Positions 1 to 7,602 of a DNA stretch of 16,528 nucleotides are shown here, piece after piece. Within the stretch, counting starts at the first letter, position 1; the number at the start of each line of letters is the position of its first letter. A program made the translations under genes and the position numbers. The DNA comes from Azoarcus sp. (GTDB lineage: Bacteria; Pseudomonadota; Gammaproteobacteria; Burkholderiales; Rhodocyclaceae). The stretch is from assembly GCA_031258035.1 (NCBI GenBank), contig JAIRNL010000230.1, positions 1 to 16,528 of the forward strand, written 5' to 3'. Under the pieces are notes generated by a model. The model did not search any database and was not told the origin of the DNA. It saw nothing but the letters and a program-made list of their open reading frames with translations.

Positions 1-1
1 G

Positions 2-1045
2 CCGGGCGATTTTTCCGCCCGGCTGATCGACTGGCATCTCCGCCATGGCCGCCATGACCTGCCATGGCAGGCAAGCCGCGATCCTTACCGGATCTGGCTC
101 TCCGAAGTCATGTTGCAACAGACGCAGGTGGCGACCGTCATTCCCTATTACGCCCGTTTTCTCGCGCGCTTTCCCGAGGTCGGCGCCCTGGCTGCCGCGC
201 CGGTGGAGGAAGTCATGGCGCTGTGGAGCGGTCTCGGCTACTACGCCCGCGCCCGCAACCTGCACCGCGCCGCGCGCAAGGTGGCGGAAGAATATGGCGG
301 ACGTTTTCCGGCCACGGCGGCGGCGTTGGCTGATCTGCCCGGCGTCGGGCGTTCGACCGCGGCGGCGATCGCCGCTTTCGCCAGCGACGAGCGCGCCGCC
401 ATCCTCGATGGCAATGTCAAGCGGGTGCTGTGCCGGGCATTCGGCGTCGAAGGTTTTCCGGGAGAGCGGGCGGTCGAGGAGCGGCTGTGGGCGCTGGCCG
501 AGTCCCTGTTGCCGGCGCGTCCGGCGGAAATCGGCCCATACATCCAGGCGCAGATGGATCTGGGGGCGACGGTATGCACCCGCGCCCGACCGGCCTGCGG
601 ACGCTGCCCGCTCGCCGCCTCCTGCGTCGCCCACGCCTCGGGCCGGGTCGCGGAACTGCCGGCGCGCCGCGCCAGAAAGACGCCACCGCGCCGGCACTCG
701 CGCGTGGCGGTGATCGTCCACGACAACAGCGCGCTGCTGGAACGCCGCCCGCCCGCCGGCATCTGGGGCGGCCTGCTCGCCTTGCCCGAAATTCCGCCCG
801 ATGCCGACATCCGGGCCTGGGCCGCGCGCGCGCTCGGCTGCAAAGGCGTCGATGCGCGCGAACTGCCGCCGCTCGTGCACGGATTCACCCATTTCACGTT
901 GGAAATCTCGCCATGGCGGATCGACCTGCCGGCCTTGCCCCGCGTGCTCGCCGAACCCGCCTGGCTGTGGCTCCGGCTCGGAGACATTGCCGCCGCCGCC
1001 CTGCCCGCGCCCGTGCGCCGGATCCTGGAAAGCCTGACGGAATAG
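2..1045 (+). CDS. mutY: A/G-specific adenine glycosylase MutY (5' end cut by window)
   Basis: MutY removes adenine mispaired with 8-oxoguanine or guanine in base-excision repair. The reading frame is open from base 2, and family-typical residues (WHLRHGRHDLPWQ, then DPYRIWLSEVMLQQTQVATV) precede the first internal ATG at 110. The true start therefore lies just left of the window, and only a few residues are missing. The helix-hairpin-helix segment (LPGVGRSTAAAIAAF, about 334-378) is followed by the catalytic-aspartate segment ILDGNVKRVLCRAF. The 4Fe-4S cluster cysteines follow as C-x6-C-x2-C-x5-C at about 577-627. A Nudix-like C-terminal domain that reads 8-oxoG follows (RVAVIVHDNSALLERRPPAGIWGGL). 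The gene ends at TAG 1043-1045 and converges on sbcC 52 bp away. It appears intact. Family assignment is near certain. Confidence 0.97.
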   Translation, partial: PGDFSARLIDWHLRHGRHDLPWQASRDPYRIWLSEVMLQQTQVATVIPYYARFLARFPEVGALAAAPVEEVMALWSGLGYYARARNLHRAARKVAEEYGGRFPATAAALADLPGVGRSTAAAIAAFASDERAAILDGNVKRVLCRAFGVEGFPGERAVEERLWALAESLLPARPAEIGPYIQAQMDLGATVCTRARPACGRCPLAASCVAHASGRVAELPARRARKTPPRRHSRVAVIVHDNSALLERRPPAGIWGGLLALPEIPPDADIRAWAARALGCKGVDARELPPLVHGFTHFTLEISPWRIDLPALPRVLAEPAWLWLRLGDIAAAALPAPVRRILESLTE

Positions 1046-1097
1046 GCCGCCGCGCGCGCGGCATGGCGGCGCGACGGGTGGATGCCCGCCGGCCCGA
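1046..1097. terminator. Possible bidirectional terminator between mutY and sbcC
   Basis: The 52-bp gap between the convergent mutY and sbcC stops is very GC rich. It contains an inverted repeat, GCCGCC at 1046-1051 with GGCGGC at 1065-1070, and a smaller CGGG/CCCG hairpin just after it. No clear T-run follows on either strand, so this is a weak call based on hairpin potential and convergent position only. Confidence 0.3.
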
Positions 1098-4000
1098 TCA
1101 GCCGTTTTCCACCTTGCGGCACCCCGGCCCGGACAGCCGGCTTTTGCCGCCGGCGAGCGGCGTGACCTGGATTTGCGTGGCGATGCGCTCCTTGAGCGCC
1201 GCCACGTGCGAGATGACGCCGATCAGCTTGCCATCCTGGCGCAGCTCAGCCAGGGTTTCCAGCGCGGTATCCAGCGCCTCTTCGTCCAGGGTGCCGAAGC
1301 CTTCGTCGAGGAAGAGTGAATCGAGCCGCACGTTCCGGCTGGCCATCCGCGACAGGCCCAGCGCCAGCGCCAGGCTGACGATGAAGCTCTCGCCGCCCGA
1401 GAGGTTCTTGGTGGAACGGGTTTCGCCGGCCTGGTAGTTGTCGATGACATCCAGCTCCAGCGCTTGCACCGGATCGCGGATCAGCAGGTAGCGGTCGCTC
1501 ATTTTCCGCAATTGCCGGTTGGCATGGGCCACCATGACATCGAAGGTCAGGCCCTGCGCGAAGTTGCGATATTTCTTGCCGTCGGAGGAGCCGATCAGCC
1601 CGTGCAGCAGATCCCAGCGCGCGCATTCGCGCTTTTGCGCCTCGACGGCGACCGCCTGCGCCTGTCGGCGCTGCCGGAGGTTCCGGTCGTCCTCGCGCTT
1701 TTGGGTGAGCGCGCCGATGTCTTGCTGGAGGGCGCGCTGTTCGGCGAGCAGCGCCGCGTGCGCCCGGCGCAGTTCGTCCAAAGGCGCTTCGGTGAGCCGC
1801 TTTTGTTTTTCGCTCGCCAACAGGGCGGTTTTTTCCCGCGTCCGCGCGGCGAGCGCGGCCTGTGCCTGAGCCAGTCGGCGAGATCGTTCAGCCAACGGTG
1901 TGCGTTCCTCTTCGGGCAGGCAGGCGGCGCGGTAGTCGTCTTCGCTGGCAAAACCGGCGGCTTGCCGCCGTGCGGCGAAATCCCGCTCCGCCGCCCGCAG
2001 GACGGGTTGGCGCGCCGCGATCGACTGCGTCGATTCGCCGATCCGGGCCTGCAATTGGTCGAGCGCCTGGGCGGCGGCTTCGTGCCGGCGGCGCGCCTCA
2101 TCCTGCTCTCGTTCGGCCCTGGCCAGGAGGGCGTCCAGGCGCGTTTCTTCGGCGTCTGGCTGTCGGTCGGCAAACAGCGCCTGCCGTTCGGTAAGCAACA
2201 GGCGTTTTTCCTGGCTCAGAGCATCCCGTCGTGCGCCTTGTTTGCCGAGTTCTTCGGCGACGTGCTGGATTTGCCCGCCCTGAAGGGTGATGCGCTGGTC
2301 GAGCGCGGCAAGCTGGCTGTCGAGTTCGCCTTTTTCCCGCTGGCGGTCTTGCCAGCGGTCGCGGCGGGCGTCGAGCCGCGCGAGCGCGCTTTCCAGCTCG
2401 CCGGGCGCCAGCTCGCCGGGCGTCGGGGCGTCGACGTCGAAAGCCAGCACGGCGTCGGCGAGGGCGACGAAAGTCTGCTGGTACCGTTCGTTGCAGGCGT
2501 TCTCGTCCTGCCGCAGACGTTCGAGCGTCTGGCTGGCTGCGTGCTGGCGATGGGCGGCGTCCTGGGTTTCGCGCTCGGCCTGGCGCGCGCCATCCCTGGC
2601 TTCGTCGAGCGCGGCCCGCAGGGCGACGAGGTCGCGCTCGATGGCTTCGGCTCTGTCCAGGGTCGTGGCGACGCGCGCGAGTTGGGCGGTGTTTTCCGCA
2701 TGGGCGTCAGCCAGTTTTTCGTCCAGCCGGGGGTCGTCGGCGTCCAGCGCCGGCGAAACGGCCAATTGCGGGCAGGCGCGCGCGAGCAGGGTTCTGGCTT
2801 CGGCCATGGCCTGCGTCAGCCGGTTTTGTTCCGCGAGCGCCTGCTCCTGATCCTTGCCGAGGCGGGCCTGCCGGATGGTCGCCTCGGACTGCGCGCGCGC
2901 CAGCGCCGCCAGATCGGCCCTGACCTGGGCAAGACGCTGGCTGGTCTGCCCTGGGGCGGGCACATTGCCTTGCGCGTAGGGATGAGACAGCGCGCCGCAC
3001 AAGGGGCAGGGCTGCCCATCCTGAAGCTGGTGGCGGGCGGCTTCGAGAGCTTCGATCCGTTGCAGCAGGTGCCACTGGGTTTCCAGCAACTCGCGCTCGT
3101 TTTCGAGGCCATGCTGTTTTTCGGCGTAGCTCTCCAGCGCCTGAGCCAGGGCCTGCTGTTGCGCCGCGAGGGCCGTCTGGCTTTGGGCGAGTTCGGCGCT
3201 GGCGCGGCGGGCGGACGCCTGCGCGCGCACTGCCTCGCCGGCCTGGGCGAGCAGGGCCTGGCGGGCGAGCAGCGCGGCCTGCCGCTTGAGCCAGTCAGCC
3301 AGCGGCTGGCTTTCCAGCAGGCGTTGCCACTCAGCCTGTTTGTTCGCCAGCGCATCCTGTCGTTGCTGGAAGGCGAGCTGCTGTGCCTGGAGCGCGGCGG
3401 ATCGCCCCCGCCATGCGGTGGCCGCCTCGTCCAGGGCGCTGGCTGCGCGGGCGATCTCTTGCCGTTTGCCATCCAGATCGGCTTGCAAACGTGTCAGGGC
3501 ATCGAAGCGCGCGCGCAGGGCCGCGAGGTTTTCCACCAGGCGCTCGTCGGCCTGGGTCTGAACCAGTAGTGCCTGCAACGCCTGCAAGGCGGCGTGTTTG
3601 TCCGCGCGCTCGGCAAGGTCGCGGCGGTGCTGGGCGCGCAGCGATTCCTGCGCGGCGGATTGCCCGGCGATGGCGGCTTCCAGCGCCGCGATGGGGCCGG
3701 CTTTTTCAGCGATTTTCACATCCAGCTCGCGCACTTTGCGCAGCAGGGGTTGCGCCGTTTGCAGCGCGGCCCGGGCCTCGTCGAGCCGGGCGCGCGCCGC
3801 CGACTGCGTGACCCCGGCCTGGGCGAGCGCCTCGCCGCGGGCGGGCAGCGCCGCGCGGCATTCGTCCAGCGTCTTGTCATCGGTGTGTTGCGCCTGGCGC
3901 AGAGCCAACAGCGCCGCATGTCCGGCAGCCAGCTCCAGCGCCCGGTTTGCCGCATCCAGCCGGCGCTGCCCGGGGACGAAGGCCGCTATCTGGCTTTGCA

Positions 4001-4805
4001 GGGTTTCTTCGTCCCGCGACAGTTTTTGCAGTTCGCCCTCGATCCGGGCGATCCCTTCGCGCCACTGGATGGCCTGGATGTGCCGCGCGATCTGGCGGGC
4101 GCAATCCGCCTCCTGCCGGCTTTTCTGTTCGAGATGCAGCGTCAGTTGCCGTTCTTCTTCCGGAGACAGCGGCATCAGCCCGTCGAGCGCCGCCCGCAAG
4201 GTCTCCAGCGTTTTCCGCTCGCCGCCGCGGCGCTCGTGCACGCGCAGGGAAATCTGGCTGTAGATCGCCGTGCCGGTGATCTGCTCCAGCAAGGGCGAAC
4301 GCTCGTCGGGCGTGGCTTGCAGGAAAACGGCGAAACCGCCTTGAGCCAGCAGCATGGAGCGGGTGAAACGCTCGAAATCCATGCCGGTGACGGCCTCGAC
4401 CTGCCCGGCCACGCCGCGCAGCCGGGCATCGAAAATCTCGCCGCTGTCGGCATTGGCGATCTCGTGCCTGGGCGCTTGCAGTTCTCCGCCCGGTTTGCGC
4501 CGCGCGCGGCGCTGGCTCCAGTGGCAACGGTAGCGGCCCGCCGGCGTCTCGAAGGTGACTTCGGCAAAACATTCGCCGGTCTGGCGCGACATGACTTCGT
4601 TGCCGCTCTTGCCGATTTTGTTCAGCCGCGGCGTGCGGCCATAGAGCGCGAGGCAGACGGCATCGAGCAGCGTGGTCTTGCCGGCGCCGGTCGGGCCGGT
4701 GATGGCGAAAATGCCGTCGGCGGCATAGGCGGGATGGGTCAGGTCGACGGCCCATTCCCCCACCAGCGAGTTCAGGTTTTTCAGGCGTATCTGCAAGATG
4801 CGCAT
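1098..4805 (-). CDS. sbcC: Exonuclease subunit SbcC (Rad50-like SMC ATPase)
   Basis: SbcC is the ATPase subunit of the SbcCD complex, which cleaves DNA hairpins and protein-blocked ends during repair and replication. I start it at the ATG at 4805 (MRILQIRLKNLNSLVGEW), the family N-terminus, giving 1235 aa. An upstream in-frame start near 4952 would only read antisense into sbcD. Walker A GPTGAGKTT lies at residues 37-45. Two long Ala/Gln/Arg/Glu-rich coiled-coil arms flank the zinc hook CPLCG (Cys600 and Cys603), close to mid-protein as expected. The C-terminal lobe has the ABC signature NLSGGE (1134-1139), Walker B ending in LFLDEG (Asp1167-Glu1168) and the switch-region histidine in VISHV. 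It begins 19 bp after the sbcD stop, with only a weak ribosome site (GAGAAAG). The length exceeds E. coli SbcC (about 1050 aa), but the coiled coil varies in this family. No lesion is seen. Confidence 0.96.
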   Translation of the reverse strand: MRILQIRLKNLNSLVGEWAVDLTHPAYAADGIFAITGPTGAGKTTLLDAVCLALYGRTPRLNKIGKSGNEVMSRQTGECFAEVTFETPAGRYRCHWSQRRARRKPGGELQAPRHEIANADSGEIFDARLRGVAGQVEAVTGMDFERFTRSMLLAQGGFAVFLQATPDERSPLLEQITGTAIYSQISLRVHERRGGERKTLETLRAALDGLMPLSPEEERQLTLHLEQKSRQEADCARQIARHIQAIQWREGIARIEGELQKLSRDEETLQSQIAAFVPGQRRLDAANRALELAAGHAALLALRQAQHTDDKTLDECRAALPARGEALAQAGVTQSAARARLDEARAALQTAQPLLRKVRELDVKIAEKAGPIAALEAAIAGQSAAQESLRAQHRRDLAERADKHAALQALQALLVQTQADERLVENLAALRARFDALTRLQADLDGKRQEIARAASALDEAATAWRGRSAALQAQQLAFQQRQDALANKQAEWQRLLESQPLADWLKRQAALLARQALLAQAGEAVRAQASARRASAELAQSQTALAAQQQALAQALESYAEKQHGLENERELLETQWHLLQRIEALEAARHQLQDGQPCPLCGALSHPYAQGNVPAPGQTSQRLAQVRADLAALARAQSEATIRQARLGKDQEQALAEQNRLTQAMAEARTLLARACPQLAVSPALDADDPRLDEKLADAHAENTAQLARVATTLDRAEAIERDLVALRAALDEARDGARQAERETQDAAHRQHAASQTLERLRQDENACNERYQQTFVALADAVLAFDVDAPTPGELAPGELESALARLDARRDRWQDRQREKGELDSQLAALDQRITLQGGQIQHVAEELGKQGARRDALSQEKRLLLTERQALFADRQPDAEETRLDALLARAEREQDEARRRHEAAAQALDQLQARIGESTQSIAARQPVLRAAERDFAARRQAAGFASEDDYRAACLPEEERTPLAERSRRLAQAQAALAARTREKTALLASEKQKRLTEAPLDELRRAHAALLAEQRALQQDIGALTQKREDDRNLRQRRQAQAVAVEAQKRECARWDLLHGLIGSSDGKKYRNFAQGLTFDVMVAHANRQLRKMSDRYLLIRDPVQALELDVIDNYQAGETRSTKNLSGGESFIVSLALALGLSRMASRNVRLDSLFLDEGFGTLDEEALDTALETLAELRQDGKLIGVISHVAALKERIATQIQVTPLAGGKSRLSGPGCRKVENG

Positions 4806-4824
4806 CGTTTGCTTTCTCGCGGTC

Positions 4825-6057
4825 TCATTGCGCCTGCCGCTCGTCCTGCTCCAGCGAGCGCAGCGTTTCCCGGTAGGCCCGCAGCAGTTCGGGGCGCTGT
4901 TCTTCCGGCACTTCATGGGCATCCAGGCAACGCGCGAACACGTCGTGCACATCCAGATCGTCCAGGGTTTCCTCGGCGTGGAAGCGGCCCAGCGCCCGGT
5001 CGATGATGCGGCTGTTCCTTACCCGCAGGATTTCCAGGCGGGAGCCTTCCACGGCGGCATCCAGCCGGAGGCGCAGGTCGGTGACGATGTCCTCGCCTTC
5101 ATAGATCACTTCCAGCCATGACGAGGCGTCGTCGGCCCTGAGTTCGAGCAGGCGACGGGAGATGGCATCCAGGTCGCCCCGGATGCGTTCCAACTTCTGG
5201 AATACCGGAACCTCGAGCAACCGCACGGCGGGGGGTGCGGCGCGGCCCATCGTCACCAGGCAGACGCTTTTGCGCCGGGCGGCTTCTCCGAAGCCCATCG
5301 GCAGTGGCGAGCCGCTGTAGCGCATGACTTCCGAGCCGCCCACTTTCTGCGGCGCATGCAGATGGCCCAGGGCGAGGTAGTCCAGGTTGGGGGGGAAAAT
5401 CCCGGCCGCCACGTGAGCCAGCGAGCCGACGTACAGTTCGCGCACGCCGTCGCCTTCCACGGTGTGCCCGCCGACGGTGAAAAGGTGCCCCATCGCCACG
5501 ATGGGAATCTCCGCGCCCAGTTCCGCGCGCCTTTCTCCAGCCAGCGCGGCAACACTCGCATAGTGCGCCGCGATGCCTTCGAGCAGTTTGCGTTCCTTGT
5601 CTTCCTGGCTCTCGCCCGCTTCCGCCGCGCGGATGTCGCGGTCGCGCAGGTAAGGCACGGCGCAGACGATCAGCGCCGGCGCGCCTTGCGCATCCGGCAG
5701 CACGATCACCTCGTCCGCCGGGTCTTCCGACGCCTGCCCCACCACATGCACGTCGAGCGCCTTGAGCAATTCGCGGGGGGCATCGAGGAAGGCAGGGGAG
5801 TCGTGGTTTCCCGCGATCACCACCGCGTGCCGACAGCGCGATGCCGCCACCCGGCACAGGAAGCGGTAATAGAGCGCCTGGACGCGGGGGCCCGGCGCGC
5901 TGGTATCGAACACGTCGCCGGCCACCAGCAGGACGTCGACGGCGTGCCGTTCGATGGTCTCGGCCAACCAGTCGAGGAAAGCGGCGAATTCCTCGTGGCG
6001 CCTGCGCCCGTACAGGGTTCGGCCAAGATGCCAGTCGGAGGTGTGAAGGAGGTTCAT
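4825..6057 (-). CDS. sbcD: Exonuclease subunit SbcD (Mre11-like nuclease)
   Basis: SbcD is the Mn-dependent nuclease subunit that partners SbcC. The 410-aa reading from ATG 6057 begins MNLLHTSDWHLGRTLYGRRR, the conserved N-terminus, so the longer upstream frame to 6303 is rejected as leader. Calcineurin-type phosphoesterase motifs appear in order: SDWHLG (Asp8, His10), AGDVFD (Asp48), GNHD (83-86), GH at 190-191 and GHLH (231-234). These supply the two-metal ligands. The region after about residue 270 is the usual capping and SbcC-binding part. It is first in the sbcD-sbcC operon, with sbcC starting 19 bp after its TGA. No canonical Shine-Dalgarno sequence stands directly before the ATG (a C-run precedes it). 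Everything upstream of 6058 appears foreign, so the native promoter may have been displaced or may lie in the 60 bp beside the start. Confidence 0.96.
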   Translation of the reverse strand: MNLLHTSDWHLGRTLYGRRRHEEFAAFLDWLAETIERHAVDVLLVAGDVFDTSAPGPRVQALYYRFLCRVAASRCRHAVVIAGNHDSPAFLDAPRELLKALDVHVVGQASEDPADEVIVLPDAQGAPALIVCAVPYLRDRDIRAAEAGESQEDKERKLLEGIAAHYASVAALAGERRAELGAEIPIVAMGHLFTVGGHTVEGDGVRELYVGSLAHVAAGIFPPNLDYLALGHLHAPQKVGGSEVMRYSGSPLPMGFGEAARRKSVCLVTMGRAAPPAVRLLEVPVFQKLERIRGDLDAISRRLLELRADDASSWLEVIYEGEDIVTDLRLRLDAAVEGSRLEILRVRNSRIIDRALGRFHAEETLDDLDVHDVFARCLDAHEVPEEQRPELLRAYRETLRSLEQDERQAQ

Positions 6058-6114
6058 GGGGGGAGAGCATACCAAAAGCCTCCCGGCATAGCCGTCGCGT
6101 CGGCCATGTGTCCA

Positions 6115-6135
6115 TGCCCCGACAGGAATCGAACA
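6115..6135 (-). other. tRNA-3'-end-like fragment, candidate attachment-site core
   Basis: Read on the minus strand this is TGTTCGATTCCTGTCGGGGC. It contains the invariant T-loop TTCGATT followed by what would be the 3' side of a T-stem (CCTGT) and part of an acceptor stem. The 5' side of the T-stem (AAATG here) does not pair, and no cloverleaf lies upstream, so it is not a complete tRNA. Tyrosine integrases often use tRNA 3' ends as attachment sites and leave such a fragment at one end of an island. The position, at the sbcD side of the element-like block, fits. A chance match is quite possible. Confidence 0.3.
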
Positions 6136-6187
6136 TTTCACTGAAAGCCGTACTGTTAAGCGATTTTTGTTTTCATGTTTTTTGAAA

Positions 6188-6206
6188 TACCCCCAAAAAT
6201 GCCCCC
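6188..6206. repeat. C-run/A-run motif resembling integrase arm-site repeats
   Basis: The sequence TACCCCCAAAAATGCCCCC is a near-duplication of C5-A-rich units. A related string, CTCCCAAAATGCCCGC, occurs at 10601-10616 on the other side of the element-like block. Repeats of this sort occur near ends of integrative elements, where integrase arm domains bind. The assignment is inference from position and composition only. Confidence 0.25.
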
Positions 6207-6421
6207 GCGCCGGGCTTGCTGCCCCGTCAAGGTATCCGGGTTTCAGCCCGCCCGCGCAGCCCGTCCATGCCTGATGCCCAGCGCGCGGGGAAGTCAAACC
6301 CATCCACCGATGCCTTTGCCAAGCATCCGGCCGCTTCTATGGCCCCCCTGCGCCTCGCGCGCGCGCGTACAGATAAATAAATGGCTCAGGTATTGTTGGC
6401 ACGCTTTGCCTGCCACGTGGT

Positions 6422-6742
6422 CTACGGCAAGCGCCAACGCCAACCAGAAGTACAACCCCGCTTTTTCGAGACGATCCCCAAGACTTTCTTTGCCCGCTTC
6501 AGCGTCCGCAATGAAATGCCTTCCGCCGACGCAAGTGATTCAACCGTTCTTGCCGACGTTTCGCCTCTTTGGCACAGCAGTTTCACCAAAAACAACTTTG
6601 CCCGGTACAGGGCGGCGCCATCACCGCCACATTCCCATGGCACGAACCACGATGCCCTCTCGCCGTTGGGCACATTGAACAAGTCTCCCGGCTCTCGAAA
6701 GACGCCACCGAAAAACCCGCATCCTATCGACATGACCTTCAT
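6422..6742 (-). CDS. Small winged-helix-like protein, resembles C-terminus of phage/element AAA ATPases
   Basis: This 106-aa ORF is the last member of the leftward element operon, starting 18 bp after the preceding stop with AAGGGA upstream. Its second half (LYRAKLFLVKLLCQRG, then ASAEGISLRTLKRAKKVLG and a KKRG...GWRWRLP end) has the pattern of the winged-helix tail found at the C-terminus of RepA-like/AAA ATPases in phages and integrative elements. There a GIS-x-RTL-x-RAK-x-LG helix-turn-helix is followed by a Trp-rich tail. The ATPase core is absent and the first 30 residues are unremarkable. It may be a free-standing DNA-binding protein or a remnant fused to a new start. A second possible ATG lies at 6733. 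The family resemblance is from memory and needs a profile search. Confidence 0.5.
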   Translation of the reverse strand: MKVMSIGCGFFGGVFREPGDLFNVPNGERASWFVPWECGGDGAALYRAKLFLVKLLCQRGETSARTVESLASAEGISLRTLKRAKKVLGIVSKKRGCTSGWRWRLP

Positions 6743-6760
6743 TTTCCCGGTAAATCCCTT

Positions 6761-7015
6761 TCAATGAAATTGTCTCGGCCTCGGCGCTCCCTCCGCGCCT
6801 CGCACTTCTCGACTTGATTTTCCTCTGATTGTTTTAATTAAATGGCATGCACAGTGCGGGATGCAGGGGGCATCATCACGTCCCCTACTGTTTCCAGTGA
6901 ATCCGCGCCGCGTCGGGCACAATGCCTGCATTGTTTCGGGATGATCCATGCCCAAGGTATCGACAAGCCGCAAATGCCGCTCGATTGCTTCCATGAATTC
7001 AGGCGTCGGGTTCAT
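6761..7015 (-). CDS. Small hypothetical protein coupled to the Cys-rich gene
   Basis: The start is well supported. The ATG at 7015 overlaps the TGA of the upstream gene in an ATGA arrangement, as expected for translational coupling. The first 30 residues (MNPTPEFMEAIERHLRLVDT, then LGMDHPETMQAL) look like a helical, charged small protein of the kind common in proteobacterial mobile elements. From about residue 32 the composition becomes Arg/Gly/Cys rich and less natural. Another reading frame crossing 6850-6910 ends at a stop near 6842, so the 3' half may be frameshifted. Function is unknown. I am confident that translation starts here, less so that the C-terminus is native. Confidence 0.5.
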   Translation of the reverse strand: MNPTPEFMEAIERHLRLVDTLGMDHPETMQALCPTRRGFTGNSRGRDDAPCIPHCACHLIKTIRGKSSREVRGAEGAPRPRQFH

Positions 7016-7602
7016 TTCGTGCCTTTCGCCTCAGTCAGTCCCGGCCAGCGTTCCCGGCCCTGTCGCCTGTCTGGGTCATCGGCGCCAGGCGCGTAGCCCT
7101 CACAGCGCCGGGGGATGTCCCGGACGGGGTCATGGTTCCGGCTTGCCGCAATCTCGCCCCGCTTCGCCGCCAGGCATTGCCGAGCCATCAGGTTTGCGCA
7201 CTGGCCGCAGGCGCGCAGGTCATCGGGGAATGGGTCAGGCTTGGGCAATTCCGCCGCCGCTCTTCCGATGAGGTAGTCGCGTGCCCCGGCGTCGATCCGG
7301 CATCGGCCTATCACCTCGGCAATGGTCGCCGGGTCGGCCTCGCCGATGGACGCCAGCCATGCCCGGATCACCGTTTCCTCTTCGGCGGCCAAGGGGGCGG
7401 TTTTTTGTTTTCTGGTGTTTGCTACTGCTACAGTTGCTACAGTTGCTACAGTTGGGGCACGTGGGGGGACGGGTTTTTGCCCAAAAGCGCTTGCTACAGT
7501 TGCTACTGTTGCTACAGTTGGGCAAGGTGTAGCAACTGTAGCAACAGTAGCAGTAGCAAACCCCCCGCTTTCACGTTTCCGAATCAGTGCGGCCAGGCTC
7601 AT
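7012..7602 (-). CDS. Cys-rich, putative zinc-binding protein with (Ala-Thr-Val)n repeats
   Basis: This 196-aa protein starts at ATG 7602, overlapping the primase stop by 4 bp (ATGA), so it is translationally coupled. Residues 16-37 and 51-61 are low-complexity Ala-Thr-Val repeats, separated by a Pro-rich linker. They are encoded by an unusual strand-symmetric 9-bp repeat (see repeat entries). Residues 70-120 look helical. The C-terminal part has Cys132-x2-Cys135-x7-Cys143 and, after an RGEIAASRNHDPVRDIPRRC stretch, Cys167, a plausible four-Cys zinc site. Proteins with this Cys pattern next to DUF3987 primases occur in proteobacterial integrative elements (from memory). Function is unknown. 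A nucleic-acid-binding role with the neighbouring primase is a guess from context. Confidence 0.75.
   Translation of the reverse strand: MSLAALIRKRESGGFATATVATVATPCPTVATVATVASAFGQKPVPPRAPTVATVATVAVANTRKQKTAPLAAEEETVIRAWLASIGEADPATIAEVIGRCRIDAGARDYLIGRAAAELPKPDPFPDDLRACGQCANLMARQCLAAKRGEIAASRNHDPVRDIPRRCEGYAPGADDPDRRQGRERWPGLTEAKGTK
7421..7454. repeat. 9-bp tandem repeat array A (GCTACAGTT units)
   Basis: About 3.5 units of GCTACAGTT, preceded by a GCTACT variant, read on the plus strand. On the minus strand the array is in frame and encodes PTVATVATVAVA. The repeats are nearly perfect at DNA level, not only at amino-acid level, which suggests recent expansion. Confidence 0.85.
7491..7559. 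repeat. Inverted pair of 9-bp repeat arrays (B and C) inside the Cys-rich gene
   Basis: Array B (7491-7520) reads GCTACAGTT/GCTACTGTT units. Array C (7529-7559) reads the complementary units. Bases 7501-7520 and 7533-7552 are a perfect 20-bp inverted repeat around a 12-base spacer. Both arms encode Thr-Val-Ala repeats in the same frame, using different synonymous codons (GCT/GTT versus GCA/GTA). The transcript could fold a strong hairpin within the coding region. Confidence 0.85.

Larger units (their letters stand above)
6058..6421. other. Intergenic stretch, probable edge of an inserted element
   Basis: No convincing gene is seen in these 364 bases. The first 60 bp belong to the sbcD upstream region. 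Around 6115-6210 are the tRNA-3'-end-like fragment and the C-rich repeat listed separately. The 6150-6200 stretch is locally AT rich, unlike the flanking sequence. The remainder, to the stop of the winged-helix ORF, shows no promoter, hairpin with T-run, or RNA that I can support. Confidence 0.5.

Noticed and set aside
241..1122. Minus-strand ORF of 293 aa opposite mutY
   Set aside because: mutY has all family motifs on the plus strand. The antisense product is Arg/Ser/Ala rich and featureless.
1464..3569. Long plus-strand ORF (701 aa), and another at 3594-5006
   Set aside because: Both are antisense to sbcC (and the sbcD end), whose Walker A, zinc hook and signature motifs are intact. Their composition reflects the GC-rich complement and no domain is recognisable.
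6115..6190. A full tRNA gene at the TTCGATT-like sequence
   Set aside because: The T-stem does not pair and no anticodon or D-arm can be drawn upstream; only a 3'-end-like fragment is seen.
7421..7559. Repeats considered as a CRISPR array
   Set aside because: The unit is 9 bp, contiguous, without spacers, and in frame within a coding sequence.
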